Origin: CABMKH01 sp040797625
Lineage (GTDB): Bacteria; Bacillota; Clostridia; Tissierellales; Tissierellaceae
DNA: 64,000 nucleotides
NCBI GenBank assembly: GCA_052067355.1
Contig: JBQHQH010000002.1
Coordinates: 186,001 to 250,000 of the forward strand
Reading direction: 5' to 3'
Shown here: positions 61,446 through 64,000 of the stretch, one piece after another
Numbering within the stretch: the first letter of the stretch is position 1
How the letters are laid out: each line of letters begins with the position of its first letter
The notes under the pieces: model-generated
What the model was told of the DNA's origin: nothing
What the model saw: the letters and a program-made list of their open reading frames with translations, nothing else
Databases searched by the model: none
Made by a program: the position numbers and the translations under genes

Positions 61446-63083
61446 ATGATAAAATTATTTAAAAATGGGAATGTCCATACAATGGATTATAATCTACCAA
61501 AAGCTGATTCTATTATCGTTAAAGATAATAAATTTGCATATATAGGTTGTAAATCTGATGCTTATGATTACTTAAAGCTAAATGGTCCAGCTGATGAAGA
61601 AGTAGACCTAAATGGACAGCTAGTCTTGCCTGGACTTAATGATTCCCATATGCATTTTATCCATTTTGCCAAGGGACTATTAAGTGTCAATCTAGTAGGA
61701 ACAAAGAGTATTGATGAAATTAAAGCTCGATTGAAAAAAGCAGTTGACAGTCGAAGTAAAGGTGACACCTCTTGGCTAGAAGGTGAAGGTTGGAATCATG
61801 ACTATTTTGAAAGTGATAAGAGATTTCCCAATAAGTTCGATTTAGATGAAGTAAGTACAGAAGTTCCAATGCTTGTAATGAGAACATGTTTTCATATAGG
61901 TGTACTTAACACTCCAGCTCTGAAAGCACTAGATATAACTAAAGAAACTGCCCATAAATATGGAGATTTAATCGAACTTTTACCAAATGGAGAGCCTAAT
62001 GGAGTTATCAAGGAAAATCTACTAGATGATACTAAATCCAAGATATCTGCTTTAACCTTTGATACTACAAAAAAGATAATCAAAGAAGCACAATACCAAG
62101 CATTAGAACAAGGTTTGACATCTGTGCAAACTGATGACTTTGGATATGTACCTAATTATGATTATGATCTTCTCTTCGATGTATTAAAGGATCTAGATGA
62201 AAGTGGAGATCTAAAAATACGTATAGGAGAACAATGTCTATTAAATGATAAAGAAAAAGCACAAAAATTCTTTGATGATGGCTATTACTTTGGCTGGGGT
62301 AATGATAGATATCGTGTAAACTGTGTTAAAATATTAAGTGATGGTTCTTTAGGGGCTAGAACTGCTGCTTTAAGACAGCCATATAATGATGATCCTAGAA
62401 CTAAAGGATTGGCCTTATTTAAACAAGAGGAATTAGATGAGCTTGTAACCCTATCTCATTCAAAGGGATGTCCTGTTGCTATCCATGCAATTGGAGATAA
62501 AGCTATTGAAATGGCATTAAATTCAATTGAAAAAGCGCAAAAGACCTATCCTGAAAAAGACCTAAGACATGGAATAGTACACTGTCAAATTACAGATGAA
62601 GGGTTGATTGATCGTTTCAAAGAGCTAAAGGTTTTAGCATTCGCACAACCTATATTCATTGACTATGATATGAATATAATCAATGAACGTGTAGGAGAAA
62701 ACTTAGCCAAAACATCTTATGCATGGAAAACTATGATAGACAAGGGTATCCATCTTTCCTTTGGAACTGACTGTCCTGTGGAACCTGTCAATACCATGCC
62801 TAATATCTACTCTGCAGTTACTAGAAAAAATATTACAGGAGATACTAAAAAAGTCTATTTAGAAGATGAAAAGATGACAATGGAAGAAGCTATACATGCC
62901 TATACTGTTGAAGGTGCATATGCTTCTAGAGAAGAGGATATCAAAGGTACTATAAGTGAAGGAAAACTTGCAGACTTCATTGTATTGGATAGAGATCTGT
63001 TTGCCCTTGATTCTGATGAAGAAATTCTAGATACTAAAGTAGTTAGAACCTATGTAGATGGAGAATTGGTCTATAAGAGATAG
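61446..63083 (+). CDS. YtcJ-like metal-dependent amidohydrolase (Amidohydro_3)
   Basis: 545 aa. LPGLNDSHMHFIHFAKG carries the HxH metal pair; DGSLGARTAALRQPY, PVAIHAIGDKAIEMAL and HGIVHCQ provide further ligands, and LSFGTDCPVEPVNTMPNIYSAV has the catalytic Asp. C-terminal TISEGKLADFIVLDRD is typical. Cytosolic; hydrolyses an amide or similar bond, substrate unknown. The ATG at 61446 is ten bases after GGGGG; an ATG at 61437 is in frame but only two bases away. Last gene of the operon. Confidence 0.85.
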   Translation: MIKLFKNGNVHTMDYNLPKADSIIVKDNKFAYIGCKSDAYDYLKLNGPADEEVDLNGQLVLPGLNDSHMHFIHFAKGLLSVNLVGTKSIDEIKARLKKAVDSRSKGDTSWLEGEGWNHDYFESDKRFPNKFDLDEVSTEVPMLVMRTCFHIGVLNTPALKALDITKETAHKYGDLIELLPNGEPNGVIKENLLDDTKSKISALTFDTTKKIIKEAQYQALEQGLTSVQTDDFGYVPNYDYDLLFDVLKDLDESGDLKIRIGEQCLLNDKEKAQKFFDDGYYFGWGNDRYRVNCVKILSDGSLGARTAALRQPYNDDPRTKGLALFKQEELDELVTLSHSKGCPVAIHAIGDKAIEMALNSIEKAQKTYPEKDLRHGIVHCQITDEGLIDRFKELKVLAFAQPIFIDYDMNIINERVGENLAKTSYAWKTMIDKGIHLSFGTDCPVEPVNTMPNIYSAVTRKNITGDTKKVYLEDEKMTMEEAIHAYTVEGAYASREEDIKGTISEGKLADFIVLDRDLFALDSDEEILDTKVVRTYVDGELVYKR

Positions 63084-63097
63084 ATAGAGATTAAATT

Positions 63098-63127
63098 AGA
63101 GAGCATATACAATAGTATATGCTCTCT
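63098..63127. terminator. Bidirectional terminator between amidohydrolase and permease genes
   Basis: AGAGAGCATATAC (63098-63110) pairs with GTATATGCTCTCT (63115-63127), 13 bp, four-base loop, T-rich on the plus side. It serves converging genes. Confidence 0.8.
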
Positions 63128-63144
63128 TTATATATTTCAAAATA

Positions 63145-64000
63145 TTATTCATATCTAAGTGCATCTATAGGATCTAATTTTGATGCCTTATTAGCAGGAT
63201 AGATTCCGAAGAAAATACCTACTCCAGCTGAAAAAGTCCAAGCAATCATAATAGTACTAGGTGATATACTAGGAGGTACTTTGATAAAGTTTGAAACGAT
63301 AAAAGCCATTCCTAATCCAATCACTGTTCCAATTATTCCTCCAATTCCCGATACAATAACAGATTCTACTAAGAATTGCAATAGAATATCCTTTCTCTTA
63401 GCACCGATTGCCTTTCTTATACCTATTTCTCTCGTCCTCTCTGTAACAGAAACGAACATTATGTTCATGACTCCTATTCCCCCTACTAATAGGGAAATAG
63501 CTGCTATTGCTCCTACTACCATAGTTATTATTCCTGTAATATTATTTATAGACTTCAGCTCTTCTTCTGCCGTTTGCATCATGTACTTGTTTGATCCCTC
63601 ATTATCATGTCTTCTCTCAATTAAGCGAATGATCTTATCTTTAAAATCATCTATATTTACTCCCTTTTTAATGCTCATTTGCATATCCCAAATCCAATCT
63701 CCAAAGCCTCCTACTTTTTCTAGAGTTGTATATGGCATAAATATACTTCCATGAGACTTCCCTCCCATACCTTGAAGGGCGCTACTTGGCTTTTCATAGA
63801 TACCTATAATAACTAGAGATACTGAACTTCCTTTTAATTCTACATCTACACTCTCTCCCAACACATTTGTCCTTCCAAATACGTCTAATGCCATCTCCTT
63901 ATCTACAACAGCTACAGATCTCTTTCCTTTAACATCTGTATCCATTAGGTATCTACCTTCTACCATATTTACCTTTTCTATTTTTATATAATCTTCATCT
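63145..64000 (-). CDS. MacB/FtsX-type ABC transporter permease, 5' end outside window
   Basis: C-terminal 284 residues of a longer protein; the frame stays open to the window end (DEDYIKIEKVNMVEGRYL), so the internal ATG at 63966 is not the start. GRYLMDTDVKGKRSVAVVDKEMALDVFG is the end of the MacB periplasmic-core domain. SVTERTREIGIRKAIGAKRKDILLQF precedes the FtsX helices, and PANKASKLDPIDALRYE ends the protein as in MacB/YknZ permeases. Exports peptides or other envelope-active compounds together with an ATPase expected upstream. Confidence 0.9.
   Translation of the reverse strand, partial: DEDYIKIEKVNMVEGRYLMDTDVKGKRSVAVVDKEMALDVFGRTNVLGESVDVELKGSSVSLVIIGIYEKPSSALQGMGGKSHGSIFMPYTTLEKVGGFGDWIWDMQMSIKKGVNIDDFKDKIIRLIERRHDNEGSNKYMMQTAEEELKSINNITGIITMVVGAIAAISLLVGGIGVMNIMFVSVTERTREIGIRKAIGAKRKDILLQFLVESVIVSGIGGIIGTVIGLGMAFIVSNFIKVPPSISPSTIMIAWTFSAGVGIFFGIYPANKASKLDPIDALRYE

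Noticed and set aside
1..64000. CRISPR array, tRNA, rRNA, prophage or intact insertion sequence
   Set aside because: No regularly spaced repeats, cloverleaf sequences, rRNA segments, phage genes or transposase frames were seen on either strand.

Overview
The window looks like chromosomal DNA of a low-GC, Gram-positive anaerobe (Bacillota, probably Clostridia or Tissierellia). The evidence is strongly AT-biased sequence, strong AGGAGG-type ribosome binding sites, consensus TTGACA/TATAAT promoters with 17-base spacers, and a gene set of Feo iron uptake, SUF in the order C-B-D-S-U, a split B12-dependent methionine synthase, TPP/SAM/cobalamin riboswitches and a CIRCE element. No species is claimed. 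Most genes are on the minus strand. I see no rRNA, tRNA, CRISPR array or intact transposase.

Layout. 1-1834: a Vga/Lsa-type ABC-F ribosome-protection gene (cut by the window start) behind a promoter and a leader with mutually exclusive terminator and antiterminator stems. 1946-8170: a five-gene operon of unknown pathway (enolase-superfamily enzyme, GGDEF-like/winged-helix regulator, DapA-type aldolase, divergent dihydroorotate-dehydrogenase-like protein, NRAMP-like transporter without the metal motif) with a repeated operator-like motif. 8273-9885: thiC under a TPP riboswitch. 10.1-14.8 kb: FMN-binding lipoprotein, Hsp20 with CIRCE, YitT, and a TrmO-ABC exporter operon behind a cobalamin riboswitch. 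15.3-20.6 kb: a lipid/glycan operon (MurG/MGDG-type glycosyltransferase, polysaccharide deacetylase, flippase-like protein) and a two-component system. 20.8-21.6 kb: DegV.

21.8-27.5 kb: an oligopeptide ABC importer (oppA, hairpin, oppBCDF). 27.6-31.2 kb: a GGDEF protein and an MBOAT/DHHW pair for polysaccharide O-acetylation. 32.4-34.4 kb: ECF sigma plus DUF4179 protein. 34.5-38.6 kb: YbaK deacylase, the Fur-box feoA-feoA-feoB-small Cys-rich protein operon, and a Fur-box DUF2325 gene. 38.8-43.7 kb: tag, then metF, methionine synthase activation protein and metH under an SAM-I riboswitch. 43.7-48.3 kb: an ECF sigma/ABC-exporter operon divergent from a MerR regulator. 49.4-54.3 kb: sufCBDSU with a Fur box. 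54.5-58.9 kb: PepD, PepT and a YfcC transporter. 59.4-63.1 kb: a plus-strand VanX-like dipeptidase, amino acid permease and amidohydrolase operon. 63.1-64.0 kb: a MacB/FtsX-type permease cut by the window end.

Common themes are peptide and amino acid use, iron-responsive control of Feo, SUF and DUF2325, and RNA-based control (TPP, SAM, cobalamin, ABC-F attenuator). A dispersed non-coding repeat, probably relics of IS200/IS605-type element ends, occurs at least five times. The strongest candidates for something undescribed are the 1946-8065 operon and the ABC-F attenuator.
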